Source: Membranipora membranacea (Eukaryota; Bryozoa; Gymnolaemata; Cheilostomatida; Membraniporidae). From it: a stretch of DNA of 64,000 nt. How positions within the stretch are numbered: position 1 is the first letter of the stretch; the number at the start of each line of letters is the position of its first letter. Below are positions 13,208 to 25,040 of this stretch, piece after piece. Made by a program: the position numbers and the translations under genes. The stretch is from positions 39,492,001-39,556,000 of the forward strand of contig OU612065.1 of assembly GCA_914767715.1 (NCBI GenBank), written 5' to 3'. The notes beneath the pieces were generated by a model. The model made no database searches, was not told the origin of the DNA, and saw nothing but the letters and a program-made list of their open reading frames with translations.

Positions 13208-13966
13208 TTTTATTAATATCTTCAATCAAAACTTCTACTTTCAGTTTTGGCATAATATTGTCAAGAACAAAATATGTACATTTAGTTTCTTTTCAATAAT
13301 AAGAGCGAAAGATACCAGCCTCAGTCTGAGAGACAGCTGAACCAAAAAGAATATCAATCAAAACTGTGCTTGATTGTGGACCAGTTTGCATGGGCAAAAC
13401 CAGGATGACTGGAGCAAGGTAGTCAAATAATGTTTTTTAATAAATATTAAAGCGCACATTCTTTTCTTTCTGTTAATTGCAACTCTTTTGATCTTGTGAA
13501 TGTTCTATATTGAGAAATGAACCAACATTCAACATCAATTTTTTACTCCAACAAGCCATTGATAACATTTAAACTTAACGACAGCAGCAATGAACAGGGT
13601 AACAAGTCCGAATACCTTCATTCTTTCCGTAGTCTGCAAAGAGTATATGATGTGATTAAGCAGATGTATATTACGATTAGTATTCTGAACTGTGTTGCAG
13701 TTATTTTACACCAGTCCATGTGATGAAGTTTTTTTTGTTTTACATTTCCATTCCACATATATAGCACATGGATGTCAAATGGTAAAAATATCTTAAACTA
13801 CACAACTTGCTATAATAAAATGTTACTTCTTAGCTTGAGAATCTGATTGATTGTAGGAGGAGTCTCTCTGCTCCCTGTACCCAAAAGGTTTTTGAAATTG
13901 TATACTTACAGTAAGAATAGTTAAGAGTTTTCTTGAATTGCTGTGAATTGGAAGCTGCTTTATAAA
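13208..13966 (-). pseudogene. broken copy of the cationic secreted-peptide gene (copy A)
   Basis: All parts of the gene are visible on the minus strand: TATA box (13959-13966), 5' exon ending at 13910 (ttact|gtaagt), signal exon (ATG 13619-13621, MKVFGLVTLFIAAV, identical to the other copies), mature exon beginning at 13336, and AATAAA at 13208-13213. Two lesions break it. The donor after the signal exon has changed from gtcg|gtaag to gtcg|ttaag. The mature exon has lost roughly 65 bp, so only AVSQTEAGIF is kept before the deletion junction and a stop. The lysine-rich segment is gone. A cryptic donor one base upstream would change the frame. I call it a pseudogene. Confidence 0.75.
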
Positions 13967-13985
13967 CAAAACATCCAACAGAGCT

Positions 13986-14016
13986 GTCCATTGACTGGAA
14001 GTCATTAGGACTTTCC
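13986..14016 (-). promoter_or_regulatory. conserved upstream block and kappaB-like site, copy A
   Basis: Upstream of the copy A TATA box lies, on the minus strand, the block gacttccagtcaatggacag that recurs before copies B, C and D. On the plus strand AGGACTTTCC (14007-14016) is adjacent and matches the Rel/NF-kappaB consensus except for its first base. Binding is inferred only. Confidence 0.5.
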
Positions 14017-15159
14017 TTCGCCCCAGTTTATCATTAGCTAATTCAGCCTTCCATTTATATTTGCCATCCTTTTTTTCCACCACAATTTATGTGTTGGCGA
14101 AAATGATGACTATGTTGTCACTTCCTAGTAAGCAGCAAAGGTCATATTTTTGCCGTACTACTATTATAATCAGTGTATTAATCCTGGTTCCTGCTTCCTC
14201 TGTAATTTGCTCATCCTGGTTCAGCTTGCAAAAACCATTAAATTCCAGCAGTGTAATAAGAAGACTGTTGTAAATATAAAAAAAAACTACACAGCATTAC
14301 ATACATTTTTTACAATGGAGCTGTAACGCTGTTAAGGCCTAGTATATTTTAGCACCAAATTGTTACCATAAGTTAGATTCAACAACAAACTGACTTCTCG
14401 CAATAGATAACCACACAGTGGAAAAGCTACCGTGACTGTACAAAACACCACCTGTAACCATAAATGTAATCAGTTGGTCAGGAGCTCAGTACCAGAAGTG
14501 CTGCACAGCAGCAATAAGAAAGTTGGAAGAGCAGGGGATAGACACCAAATTACACTGCATTTCATGCCCCTATATTGATGAACAATGATGAACAGAAATA
14601 AAATTGTTCACTTTTGACACATTTATCTTTATCTATCCAGAAACCCATTATTGTTTAATTAACCCTGCCTGCTAAATAAATTACATTCACTATAATTGTA
14701 TTGCTAAACTATCGCTCTTTACGGTGCCAGATAATATTATATGATTGGCTTGAATTTGAGATTGCAAGATAGATACTGTAATAAAGAGAGATTGCTTTGT
14801 CATATACTCCCACCCTACTAAAACACAAGCAAATACTTACCACTCCATGAGATGACATTTCCACTAATTGATGATCTTTCCATAATTGATGATCTTTCCA
14901 TAATAGCACCACACAGGCACATGGCAAGATTGTTAACGTGAACTACCACTGACCTTTCGCTAGGAAAAAGGCAAACATGTTTCAGTTTATCTTTTGGGCT
15001 CACTGATGATACCAATACGAGAAAGAAACAGACTATTTCCTTGAAAGTTATATCCGCCATAATTAGTGTTGTATTCAGGGTCGAGTCAACGGGTCGGGTT
15101 TCGGGTTTCTGTGGTCGGGTCATGTTAGGGTCAAATCGGGTCAGAGGTCTACATCCTTA

Positions 15160-15236
15160 CGGGTCTCCACTACTAGAGTGATGGTCAAAATACTGCGTGC
15201 TCAACCTGAGACCTAGTGCACTAGAGTCCATGATCT
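15160..15236 (-). repeat. degenerate tRNA-like (SINE) remnant
   Basis: The minus strand reads atagcatagtggttaagatc, resembling an A box, and about 40 bp later aggtctcaggttgagcac, a weak B box. The acceptor stem does not pair, so it is not a functional tRNA. It lies inside the left part of the hAT-like element. Confidence 0.35.
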
Positions 15237-15449
15237 TAACCACTATGCTATGGATTTTAGGTGATGATTTCGGAAATAGAGACTATACGATGATAAAACA
15301 TATAGCTATTAGTCATGCTTTTGCTGGGATTATTATGAACGGCTTACAACACTACATAAAGCTTTCTTCAGACATCTATAATTCGATAATTACTTGACAG
15401 AATTTGATGAAACTTTGTCTCAACATAGTTCATTATGTCTAGATGATAT

Positions 15450-16142
15450 CACAGAGTAAGGATATACAGAGAGGACACTTCAATTATAGTTATAGTGCCT
15501 GCGGTTTTTGATTCACTGGAAGAAAATTGTGCACAGCTGGATGCCAAAAACTCATCATCTCTATATGTTATAATGGCATTTTTCTTGCAGACATCCCTAC
15601 CTTTGATGGGCCATAATTCATTCTGTATTAATCCTAAAGACTGATTTCCAACTTTGTTGGAATGTCCAACCTTCAAGCTATACACCATATTATTGTCATT
15701 TTTTGCTAGGATTCATAGGCTGAGAGTAATCCAGGTCATTAAAATGAGTTTTTTCATATATATTTACATGTGACAATTGAAAGACGGCTGGTCATCAAAA
15801 TTAGGAAATGTCCGTGCATTGACCCAAGCCCTATGTAAATCTATATGATAAAACTCATTTTACAAACCTGGATTGCTCATAGCCTATGTATCCTAGCAAA
15901 AAATGACAACAATATGGTGTATAGCTTGAAGATTGGACATTTCAGAAAAGTTAGAAATCAGTCTTTAGGATATATACAGAATGAATTATGACCTATCAAA
16001 GGTGGCTATGTCTGCATGACAAAACTCCACTTTAACTTATATATATTCAGGTGGCCAGATTGATGAATTTCCCCCAGTGGATAAAAAACTCCGGCACTAT
16101 AACTATCATTGACGTGTCCTCTCTGTATATCCTTACTCTGTG
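15450..16142. mobile_element. foldback element nested in the hAT-like element
   Basis: The two halves (15450-15790 and 15810-16142) are inverted copies of each other, meeting at a short centre near 15800. The ends are CACAGAGTAAGGATATACAG and its complement. The 7-bp sequence atgatat flanks both sides (15443-15449, 16143-16149). One 250-bp open frame within an arm is a by-product of the palindrome and not a gene. Confidence 0.8.
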
Positions 16143-17484
16143 ATGATATATTACTAACTGAATCAAACTTAACATGTACTATTAGCTAATTGCACTAGTG
16201 ATTAGTGGATGAATATCAATCATTCTTTTAAATTGTGATATCTGAAGACAGTGTAGGAGTAAGACATCGACTTATGAAGTCGTAATGTAAATCCATTTCA
16301 CGCGCTCTTTTCGACTCGACCCGACTCGTACCTGAATATAGGGAAATTTCAGTGGCTCGGCTCATTTTCATTTTTTGCTGGCTCAATACAACACTAGCCA
16401 TAATATCATTATTATCGTCAATTCGCGATTTCTGTTGATTCTCCCAGTGCCCCAAATCAAATGGATGGGAGATATTATTTTGAACACGGATAGATGACTG
16501 CTTCAAGGGCATTTTTGTGCTATACTAACCACGTAGGCGCGCAATGGTAAATGGTAACTTAATTACCAATACAAGAAGGACACAGGGGTGTTTGGTTTAC
16601 TTGTCAGCGTGGCGAATGATGGGCAGCAGCTAAAATTATCCATTAGGTAGCAGATAGACCTTGCAAAATTAATTCTGCAATATTGCTGCCAGGTTTGTGC
16701 TGCTTAATCAGCAAGGAAAACCACACGTTCCCATTTTGCAACACCAATCTTTGAAATATACAGGGGGTGACATGTAGCTAACCAGAAGAGAACAATTTGA
16801 AAAAGCAGACTCAAGGCTTTGGATAATTAACATGTTAGGAAGAATAGTTTCTCTTAACTGTATGTTAGGGGTTGGAACATTTTTTTATTGATTTACTTTG
16901 AATGAACATTCAATCAGCTTGCCTGCCGATTTGGAGAATGTCATAAGTTCATAAGTTAGTTCTGTGATCACTCAAATTAATTTGAGCTGATGCTGCTGTA
17001 TTGACATGGTATTATTGTGCACAAAATGCTTTTGTTGAGCAATGTTCCTTAAATTCGACCGGCACCTCATTTTTGAGTGAGCGGCATTTAAAAAAAATAT
17101 ATCATGATGAATATATATATATATAGATATATGATATATCATTTACTGTGCATATAACTAAGAAAGCACAAAAAAAAGGATAAATATAAAGGTATCATAT
17201 TGAAACAGGATGAATACAATATTTATACTTAAATATTTATATAAGTAGTGAGGCAAGATGATCCTTTTTGCTTTGTAGGAAATGACATCATAGTCATCAA
17301 AATCTAACTTATGGTAAAAAAAATGGTAAAGTAAATAGTGTAAATGTGGAATGTACAATTGCGGAGTCATCGACTGGTTGTACTATGATATGAACTTCCG
17401 GCCTGTTTTAAAGTCATTGGTACCCAGAACTAATTGCAGAGTGTAATTCATCACATGTGATGATTGTGTAAGGTTTCAACAAGG

Positions 17485-17740
17485 TAGTAGGAGGTGGCTC
17501 AGTAAGTTAGAGCGCCGTTCCTTCAGCATAGAAACTTTGAAGGTAGTTAGTTTGAATCCCACTGCATTCCACCTTATATTGGCGTTTGGTTGGCCCCCAG
17601 GTGTGCACTGACCTGCCTGCAAATAGAGAGCAACCTGGCACAGATATTGCGGCCCCTAAGGCAAATAATATTGCACCGCCCATGTTTCGGGATGTGGCAT
17701 GTGATATGACAACTGATTTCGATAAACCAATTTTATTTTC
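17485..17740 (+). mobile_element. tRNA-derived SINE, copy 1
   Basis: The head gtaggaggtggctcagtaag (A-box region) and gtttgaatccc (B-box region) are tRNA-like. They are followed by a non-tRNA body containing ggttggcccccaggtgtgc, which is nearly identical to the copy at 34864-35110. The A and B boxes are somewhat eroded. Confidence 0.75.
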
Positions 17741-18439
17741 TTTTAATGCCCAAATTCTTGGTTGTCATGTGTATGATAATATTATAAGTTAACGGAAACA
17801 GGGTTGAAAAAATTGAAAGGATCCCAACAGCTTGCTACAAGTCTGTTTTCCTCTTTTCTAGATTGAAAAGTTAGAAGCAATTTTGTACTGCAGTCCTGAT
17901 CTGCATTGCTCTCTAGTTGCACACTGCTATTAATCACGTAATATGCCAAGCTTTGATTAGGTTAGCGGCAGAATTTTGAGATGAAAATTCTTATTCGCTC
18001 ACCTTTTAGATTTGTACTATCATTTTTCCGTCCCAGTTGTTATAAATGCCGAATAATAGTTGTAGTCTACTAATGAAGACAACAATTATTATATTTGCTG
18101 AAAATTTAAGGGTAATTATCAGATTTCTGTTCCTTTTACTAAGGATGTTAATTAATAATAAATTTGTGTGAGTTGGATTAGAAGAGGATGTAAACCAACG
18201 TATTATGCAGAATGTCTAGAGAGGTGACAAATTTTATGAACTCAACATAAATTTCCGGTCAGCTATATCATTGAAAAATGTTGCTGTGTGTAAATTATAG
18301 GATGAATGTCTTTGTAAAACTTTCAACAGGGTTTGTTATGGTGTTGCAGTGTTTTTAATAGCAGTGGGTTTGTCTTTCAGCTAGTGAAAGCTGCATGAAA
18401 ACTTAGTGAATATAAGAGTTTTCATTTTATTATGAGACT

Positions 18440-19075
18440 CTTTAGATTAGATCTGTTGAGCAGCATCAGCTCAAATGGACAGAAATGTGGTCAATGGAGC
18501 CACAAAGGATCAGCTTTCTGGTTGGTGCAGCTTATGATCAACTACCGACCCCGGCGAACCTGGAACGCTGGAATTTGACCGAGAACTCGAAATGTGCCGA
18601 GTGCTCGGCCAAGGGCACACTTCGACATATACTGTCGAATTGCCCACAGAGCCTGGGAAGATGCACGTATAGGCATAATCAAGTCCTGAAAGTGTTGTGT
18701 AAATATGTCACGGAGAAGTGTGAATATGCTAATGCTGGTGGTGAATCGCGTGAAAGGATTTTGCGCAAAAAGGGATTGATGAACAGCGGAGAATGGCAGG
18801 TGAGATGCGACAAAGAAAAAGCACTAATACTGATGGAATTGACAGTATCTCAAACGCACATGAGAGAAAACTCACAAGATTCGAAGATCTGGTGACACAA
18901 TGCCAAGACAAAGGTTGGAATTGCGAATTATTCGCAGTGGAAGTTGGCTGCTGTGGATTCATGGCTAGATCAGCTACCAAATTTCTGACTACAGTTGGGC
19001 TTTCAGGCAGAGAATTCAAACAAGTCACAAAAAGCATAGTACATGAGGCAGAAAGTGCATCTGCATGGATTTGGC
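18440..19075 (+). pseudogene. RLE-type non-LTR retrotransposon, 5' segment (outer copy)
   Basis: It encodes the C-terminal part of a retrotransposon protein: a conserved stretch with ISFLVGAAYDQLPTPANLERW, a CCHC zinc knuckle (CAECSAKGTLRHILSNC), then the region that in the sister copy at 28218 carries the RPD...E endonuclease core. A 75-nt in-frame deletion between gcgac and ctgac repeats removes the RPD motif, and a 16-nt deletion further on shifts the frame. It resumes as NCELFAVEVGCCGF and is cut at 19075 by the 12.9-kb TIR element. The rest of the same copy lies at 31997-32930. A CCHC knuckle followed by an RPD-type endonuclease is the arrangement of R2/NeSL-like elements; the exact clade is unsure. 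Confidence 0.75.
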
Positions 19076-19335
19076 CGGCGCCGGAACTTTGCCGACCTGC
19101 CGATTGCCGACAGGCCTGTTCTCAGATATTTCAGTCTTAGCATTTGATTTCCAACCTAAATGCAAAATGCAAGTGCATATGCTAACAGTATGCTGGTGCA
19201 TATACTAACAGTACCCCCACCACATGTTGGTAACCCATTTAGGGCAGTGAACTGACTGAACTTACCATGTTTCCTTGCTTCTTCCCCCCTTTTTCCTCTC
19301 CCTTGTGAAAAATTTTCTTTTTGCATGGGGGCCGC
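19076..19335 (+). repeat. left terminal inverted repeat of the 12.9-kb element
   Basis: Complementary to 31750-31996 from the first base. Besides CGGCGCCGG, it contains tandem near-repeats of gcaagtgcatatgctaacag in both ends and a run related to ctgaacttaccatgtttcc. Confidence 0.9.
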
Positions 19336-19482
19336 CATCTTTCTTTGAAATGTTTTGGGAATTGCGCTCTCATTCTCATTTTGAAAAGACAACCCTCATG
19401 CTTTTTGAAAGAAACATTGCCTTTTTATTGTTAGTTAGTTGAATCTTTATTGCTTAAAGAACGCAGAAAAGAAGGAAAAATA

Positions 19483-19835
19483 AAGTGCCTATATTTGCAG
19501 GTATGCTGTTGAGCTTAGAACATTTTGGTTCATATGGAAAAAACACAAGGGATGTTTATACTTCAGAACGTCCAGCTGCGCTACCACACACATTCCCAGA
19601 CGGAGCTTATAAAAATAATTTAATGAGGTTTTGGAAGGCACACAACAAAAATGAGTATTATAGAGTGTATGGATTGCAATCCATGATTGTCTTTACAATG
19701 ATCTGGTTATTAATATTATTTTACATTATGACTTTAAGATTTAATATATATCGCTATTCGCGATTGGAGGTTTTTACCGGTAGGCTTGCACCATTTTCAA
19801 AGACTCCGTGTCGACGCTACTTAGCTCCTGAGTAG
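19483..19835 (+). CDS. possible exon inside the 12.9-kb element, function unknown
   Basis: After a plausible acceptor (ctatatttgcag) about 115 codons stay open, reading ...LEHFGSYGKNTRDVYTSERP, with a hydrophobic stretch near residues 70-85. The composition of the first 60 residues looks protein-like, but I recognise no family. It lies where the element's own, non-nested sequence should be. It could equally be chance or part of the neighbouring retrotransposon's 3' UTR. Confidence 0.25.
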
Positions 19836-20284
19836 GAGTATCCTACGTCGGCACTCCGACAAGACTATGCTTGTATGACGCGGATATGTGTGGTGACCTC
19901 ATTCGTCACCTTGTTTAAGTCGTATGAAGTACAGATAGATCAGTTATGCGTTCAATCACGGAATTGCAAAATTTATGAATAACTTCAAGGGATTAAGATT
20001 TTGTTGTGTACCTTGACTAGTTTTGACTGCTTTAGTTATATTATACACTTTTGTGAGTAAGCCAGGCGTACAGTGTGGCATGTATATGGTAGGGCAATGG
20101 CGTCTTACATGTTACATGAATGAATGGTTAATAAAATAAACATATATACAGGTATAACAGAAAAGACGTTACACTGAATATTAAATAAAATAACACGGAA
20201 AAGATGAGTGCTACTGCCTATTATTGAAATGTTCAAGTTACGGATTTGAAGATCTGACAAGCTCGATAGTGTCGAAGTATGCGA

Positions 20285-20535
20285 GATACCACACCTAGGC
20301 TTGCGCCAGGGTAGGCATAGGGTTTGTGAACCCGGGAACCCTGATCCAATTCTACACCTTCGGTGTTGAGTAGTAATTGCGGTTGATGAGAGTTCGGAAG
20401 TTGCCAGGTATTTGTTGAGACATGGTCGTTACAGTGGTCATCTATATGTGTCACAATAGAGTGAGTGAGCTGCCACACCGAGGCTGACGCCAGGGTGGGC
20501 ATAGGGTTTGTAAACCCGGGAGCCCGACGGACAAT
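20285..20535 (-). repeat. tandem duplication in retrotransposon 3' region
   Basis: Two related stretches of about 55 bp (20285-20345 and 20475-20530) share gggcatagggtttgtaaacccgg with few changes and are about 190 bp apart. They lie just downstream of the stop codon of the Jockey-like element. Confidence 0.6.
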
Positions 20536-20750
20536 AATGCCCCGGCCCTGTCTGCATAGCAGACTAATCCATGAACACATTTGGTTTAAACATGTAATGA
20601 GCAGCATCTGTAATGAGATTGTGGCCAGAGGTCACCAGATAATAGCATGGGTTATGGCAAATGCAAAAAGTCGTTTATGACAAAAAGATGAAAGAATTTA
20701 GAGAATGTATCCGTAATGTTTTAAATTCATGTAACCATATGGCTGCAAAG

Positions 20751-21505
20751 TCATCTTGTTGAATGAAGGTATGCAATAGCGTTTTCAATTTCAGTGATAT
20801 ACATATCAGGCCGTACTCCGTGGTAGGCTCTACTCACCTTATAGATCGGGCACTCAAACATGAAGTGCCAAGGTGTTTCATCATCTTCTAGACACGCACA
20901 AGTAGGTGTGTAGGATAATCCTATCTTGTATCTAAAAAGCTGGAGATCACACTGTCCTGAGAACAGTGATAACATCTGTCCGATGACTTTGATTGGAGCA
21001 GCAGCTTCACTTGAAAACTTTAGAATGTCATATTTATGTAAGCTCCCCGCTGAGGTGACATTGCTTCTGTTTATATAGCTGTTCCATCGACGATGTGATT
21101 CCTTCACTATTACTGCTGCTATTCTTGACCGTTTTAAACATCCAGCTGTTGCTGTTGTCATGGTGACCTCTTTGCCACCGATTGACTTGAGGTCTGTTAG
21201 ACAGGCGATTGATAGCCTGCTCTTCGAGTTGGATGAGAGGATTCCGATGTTGTCAGTTGTGATGAGTTGGCGAAGTGTTGAGAGACGGTTGCGTCTATGT
21301 TGTAAGTCCAATGAAAGGACCCCAGACAGTGCATGTAAAAGCACCTGTGTAAGGTGGTATGGGACTCTTAGGAGGTCCTTGAGTTTTTGATATATTGAAA
21401 GTCGTTGCTGTTGATCCCAGATGTGAGAACCGTAGCAAGCTTTTGGAAGTATTACAGTAGTTAAAATTTTTCTTGTGACTGTCATATTGAGTCCGTTGTT
21501 TATAT
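20751..21505 (-). pseudogene. Jockey-like retrotransposon, C-terminal segment
   Basis: A 244-codon minus-strand frame, preceded in frame by INNGLN, forms the end of a reverse-transcriptase polyprotein. It has the thumb motif VILPKACYGSHIWDQ and a terminal cysteine-rich motif CACLEDDETPWHFMFECP, typical of Jockey/CR1-group proteins. The upstream part is separated from it by the TIR element at 21506-24639. With the insertion removed the frame joins at KWNMLKPYI|NNGLN without a shift. Confidence 0.8.
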
Positions 21506-24500
21506 TAGTCTATTGTCAGATGGCTCAAAAGTGTTCAAAATTTTCCTCTTGCAGAAAAAATGAGTATATACTTTGTGTTAATCTTTTCTGGGGTAATTTT
21601 ATATGCTAATTACAGCCAACATCATGTACCGTAAAAAAAGTGTCACCGAGTGAGGCAACGTCAGCGTTTGTCCCCCTTATATTATATATAAATATCTAAA
21701 GTGTTAGAATTTGCATTTGACTACTTTGGACTTTATATTTTTTGATTTATCATGGTTAGGCTTATTATTGAGGATGTTTGGCACAATATATTTCTAAATT
21801 TCTACTTATATTTACAATATATGGCATGTATTATTGTTTTTTCGCATAGTCGGAGGAGAAAACTCCTAGTTTAATCAATTTAACCATTTTCGGAATATAC
21901 TGGTGTATTCCTGACAAATTGAAAAACCCATGCGATTAGTAAATGACCCAGAGTATATGTGCTGTACATGAAAAGTGGCCACATACTATAATAAATATAA
22001 TAACTATAGGCTTCAAATATATACTTGAGAGTACCTGTACTGATATTATTAGCAAATGCAGCTGTCCATACTGTAATTTATTACAATATGTACTGACGAT
22101 CTACGCAAAAGAATATTATACTACTAACTGCCTCAAAAACAAAGGTTCAAACACATAACATGCATACGCTGCTACCAATGCATAGTTATATTTCATCATC
22201 GTCATCACTTTCCTCCGCACTGTCCATAGCGACACTGCGGTGGTTACAGTCACGGCAACCACAGAGGGCTGTGCACTTCATTCCTCCTTTCAAACATGAG
22301 CATCGGTTGCCAGTGCATGGGTTTGCCTTGCATTGACATTTCTTGGCTTTCATTATTGATTTGGGCGGGCCATCCATCCATTTAATCTTTAGATCTCCTC
22401 CTTCCTCTTCCCATCCATTGCCATCAGGATTTTCAGCTCTGATCATTGGTTGAAGAGCCGATAGCCAGATTTTGGACTGATAGTCTGCTCGTTTGGTGTG
22501 CAGTAGTAAGCAATCAGCGTTCGGTGGTAGAGCTTTCTCAGTCATGCCATTCTTGAATGCATCAAATCGAGCATCACTGATGTTTGAAGCGCTGCTACCA
22601 TACAATGCACAGGTCGATTTCTCAATTCCTGGGGGAAGTGAGGAGAGAGCAAACTCCTTTCCTAGCAGCTGCAGAGCAGTGATGTGGTCATCATTGGCTT
22701 TAGACCTTTCTTCTACTTCAGACCTGGTTTGAGAAAAGCAAACAATACATGCATGTACCACTAGATTAAGGTATGCCAAAAATTGAGCTAGTGGCGTTTT
22801 CGCTATCGACCTCCAATAAGAGAAAAAAGAATAAATTGATACTAAAATGCCACTAGCTCCACTTCTGGCAAAATTTATTAGGGTACTTAAACTAATGGAG
22901 ACTGCCGGTATCCTACATACCACCCGACATATAATGTTGGTAACACCCAGGTTTTAAAGCAGAAGTAGGTCTTATGGACAGGTTCTTTAATCTTATCAAT
23001 TTAATAATATCTGCTTGCTTTATCAATACTTACAGTGAAGCAGGTTGAAGTTGCTCAAGCCTCCGCTTGTATGCCATAACATATTTGCTCCTACATGAGA
23101 GATGATATTGAGCATCAGCGGCAGCTATGTCGTGTGATTGTGAGCTGACAAAAGAGAGTAGCTGCTGATCCTCCATGAATCGTGCGGCTTCTATCAATTC
23201 ACCTGAAGACATAACTGTTTTACTCGTGACGAGGCAAAAAGTATTGAAAGTTTGCGCAATTAGGCTACAGTATGTTTACCGATATTTCTCTATAAGATAG
23301 TTTAGGCACGCTAAGCCTCGCCAAATTGGAACTAGTACAACGCTACTAGCTTCACTTTTAGCAAAGTTTAGCGCATCTAAATTACCTGTAGGCCCCATCT
23401 GCCTTCAATCAGTCTTCAAGGGAATTACATGTATATGTCCGTCATCAGGACATCATTTTGTAGTACGGTGCACATCAATGCAAACCTTACCTCCTTCTAG
23501 TGTCTGAATCTGATGGAGTTGCTCTCGCCTTTTGTTTACATATTTTGTCTCCTTCCGACAGACCACACATACTTTGGGTAGCGTGGGACCAGGGTTAATA
23601 TGGGTCTTTGCCTGAGACCTAGTGTACTTTGCTGACACCGTCGTGCTGACATTACATATGTCTTCCTCAGGCTCATCATATTCCTATAGAACAAGAAACA
23701 CCAATTAGGTATACATCTTTGTAGCAGGACCACAAATAAAAATGGAATATTGTTTCTGGTAAAATACATATGGGTACAAATTTACAATAGATATATTATA
23801 ATTATTATGATGTGAAACTGAAGAAAAGTAAACTCACAAGCAGCCTAAGGGCACAACTTCTTACACTGGCTTATTGTGTGAGTTTGGTTGGTGATCCAGA
23901 GGTCACTTGCATTTTAATTAATGATAAAATTGAGTCAAAAACTTATTTCAGAAATTCAATTCAGTGCTGACCACTAGACCTTTCTATAATGTAACTTAAG
24001 TACATTAGTAAGAGACAGGTTTGGTTGGTAAGCACTCACTTCTATCTTCCTTTTGGTTGACTTTGCAGCCGCTTGTATTTTGCTGTCACTAGCAAATCTG
24101 AGCAGACATCCTGGAAAGTGGAAGTGGATGATGATGGCTCCTTATCTATGGCTGCCCATTTCTCAGCAGCACTGATGACTTTCTTCAGCTTTTCTTCACT
24201 CCTCAGTTGTACTAGGGTCTCCACTGAGCCTTTATGCTCTAAATGGCACACACACTCCATCCTACTTATGCACAAAACCTGCTAGCATGATGAAGAAAGC
24301 AACATTTTCTAATAAAAACAAAATTCTCAAATCATCCAGCCTCATTCTGAAAAAAGTAAGCTAAGATCTTACATCCAAAACGGATATCCAATGCAGTCAC
24401 TCATACTGACTTAAGAAAAATGGTTATTTTAGCAACTCAATTTGAAAATGAATTAAAAAGGGGATAACTCCTTAAATTTGAGAGTAATTTGGAATTTATA

Positions 24501-24639
24501 GTTTTAGTGACAGAATATTTATGGTACACCTATGCCATTAAAATCCCCATAATTTTTTACATAGGAATCGATCAAAACAAGGTATATACTCATTTTTTTC
24601 TGCAGACCTGAAAGATAATTGGCTTCTGACAATAAACTA
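21506..24639. mobile_element. 3.1-kb TIR DNA transposon carrying a CXC-domain gene
   Basis: The ends are TAGTCTATTGTCAGA (left) and TAGTTTATTGTCAGA (right, reverse complement). The inverted similarity continues through gcagaaaaaatgagtatata, for about 80-100 bp with gaps. A 3-bp tat duplication (21503-21505, 24640-24642) flanks it. The boundaries are confirmed because removing it restores the reading frame of the interrupted retrotransposon. The superfamily is uncertain: a 3-bp duplication would suit Harbinger or CACTA groups, but the termini do not match either. It carries one multi-exon minus-strand gene. Confidence 0.8.
22186..24275 (-). CDS. CXC-domain (tesmin/TSO1-like) protein in a DNA transposon
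   Basis: Exons on the minus strand: 22186-22723, 23034-23202, 23491-23683 and probably one around 24042-24275. The last three joins have good GT-AG sites and keep the frame. The protein has an N-terminal CVVCRKE-type cysteine pair, then DIAAADAQYHLSCRSKY (a likely metal-binding H/C motif), then ALPPNADCLLLHTKRADYQS, and ends in a cysteine-rich CXC block (CQCKANPCTGNRCSCLKGG, continuing CTALCGCRDC) followed by an acidic tail. I have seen this architecture as expanded, uncharacterised families in invertebrate and fish genomes. Here it is enclosed by TIRs, which suggests it is transposon-borne. The frame at the 3' end of the first exon ends in a stop, so the 5' structure is uncertain. No DDE core is visible. 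Confidence 0.65.
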
Positions 24640-25031
24640 TATAGGGCTTTAGCATATTCCATTTTCGTATAAGGCTGCTTCGGGCTATCTCAAGTTGTGA
24701 TGTAAACTTCATAGAACGATCTATTGTGATTCCTAGGACCTTTGTAGACATTGCCACTTGGACTGCTGTTTGCTGAATAGAAGGTGTCTCGAGACTGCCT
24801 TCAAAGATAATAAGATCTGTTTTCTGGCAATTTGCTGCCATCTGCCACCTGTTCAGCCATGAGGAAATTACATCACAGTCCTCAGTGACCATTCTTTGAT
24901 GGGTGTGATCATCTTCAGCCCGAGAAATGACTGAGCAGTCATCGGCAAACTGAAGTGCTAGACCTCTTATGTTTTGTAGCAAATCTCTGGTATACAGGAT
25001 AAATAGGAGAGGGGATAGTACACTACCCTGT
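24640..25031 (-). pseudogene. Jockey-like retrotransposon, RT palm segment
   Basis: The minus strand reads QGSVLSPLLFILYTRDLLQN followed by LALQFADDCSVISRAEDD, so the catalytic FADD box is intact. It is bounded by two DNA-transposon insertions: 21506-24639 downstream of the coding direction and 25041-27349 upstream. The sequence reads straight into the segment at 27359 once the latter is removed. Confidence 0.85.
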
Positions 25032-25040
25032 GGAAGTCCT

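Larger units (their letters stand above)
15064..16396. mobile_element. hAT-like element (1333 bp) with 8-bp target duplication
   Basis: The ends are TAGTGTTGTATTCAG (left) and, in reverse complement, TAGTGTTGTATTGAG (right). They are flanked by the perfect 8-bp duplication gccataat (15056-15063 and 16397-16404). The duplicated block at 36290 lacks the insertion, which confirms the boundaries. GGGTC-rich subterminal repeats occur at both ends (15080-15140 and 16310-16330). An 8-bp duplication and this terminus fit the hAT superfamily. No transposase is encoded, so it is non-autonomous. A foldback element is nested inside it. Confidence 0.85.
14080..17370. repeat. duplicated intergenic block, copy A
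   Basis: Once the hAT-like insertion is removed, this block is collinear with 34190-34500 plus 35690-37200, and its right part (16640-17150) also with 33560-34030. Shared landmarks are the stretch around gaggagctcagtaccagaagtg at 14480/35790, cttttgggctcactgatg at 14990/36220, aattcgcgatttctgttgat at 16421/36311, and the TA-rich tract at 17100/33970/36975. The blocks sit between peptide-gene copies, so they are duplicated together with the genes. Confidence 0.75.
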
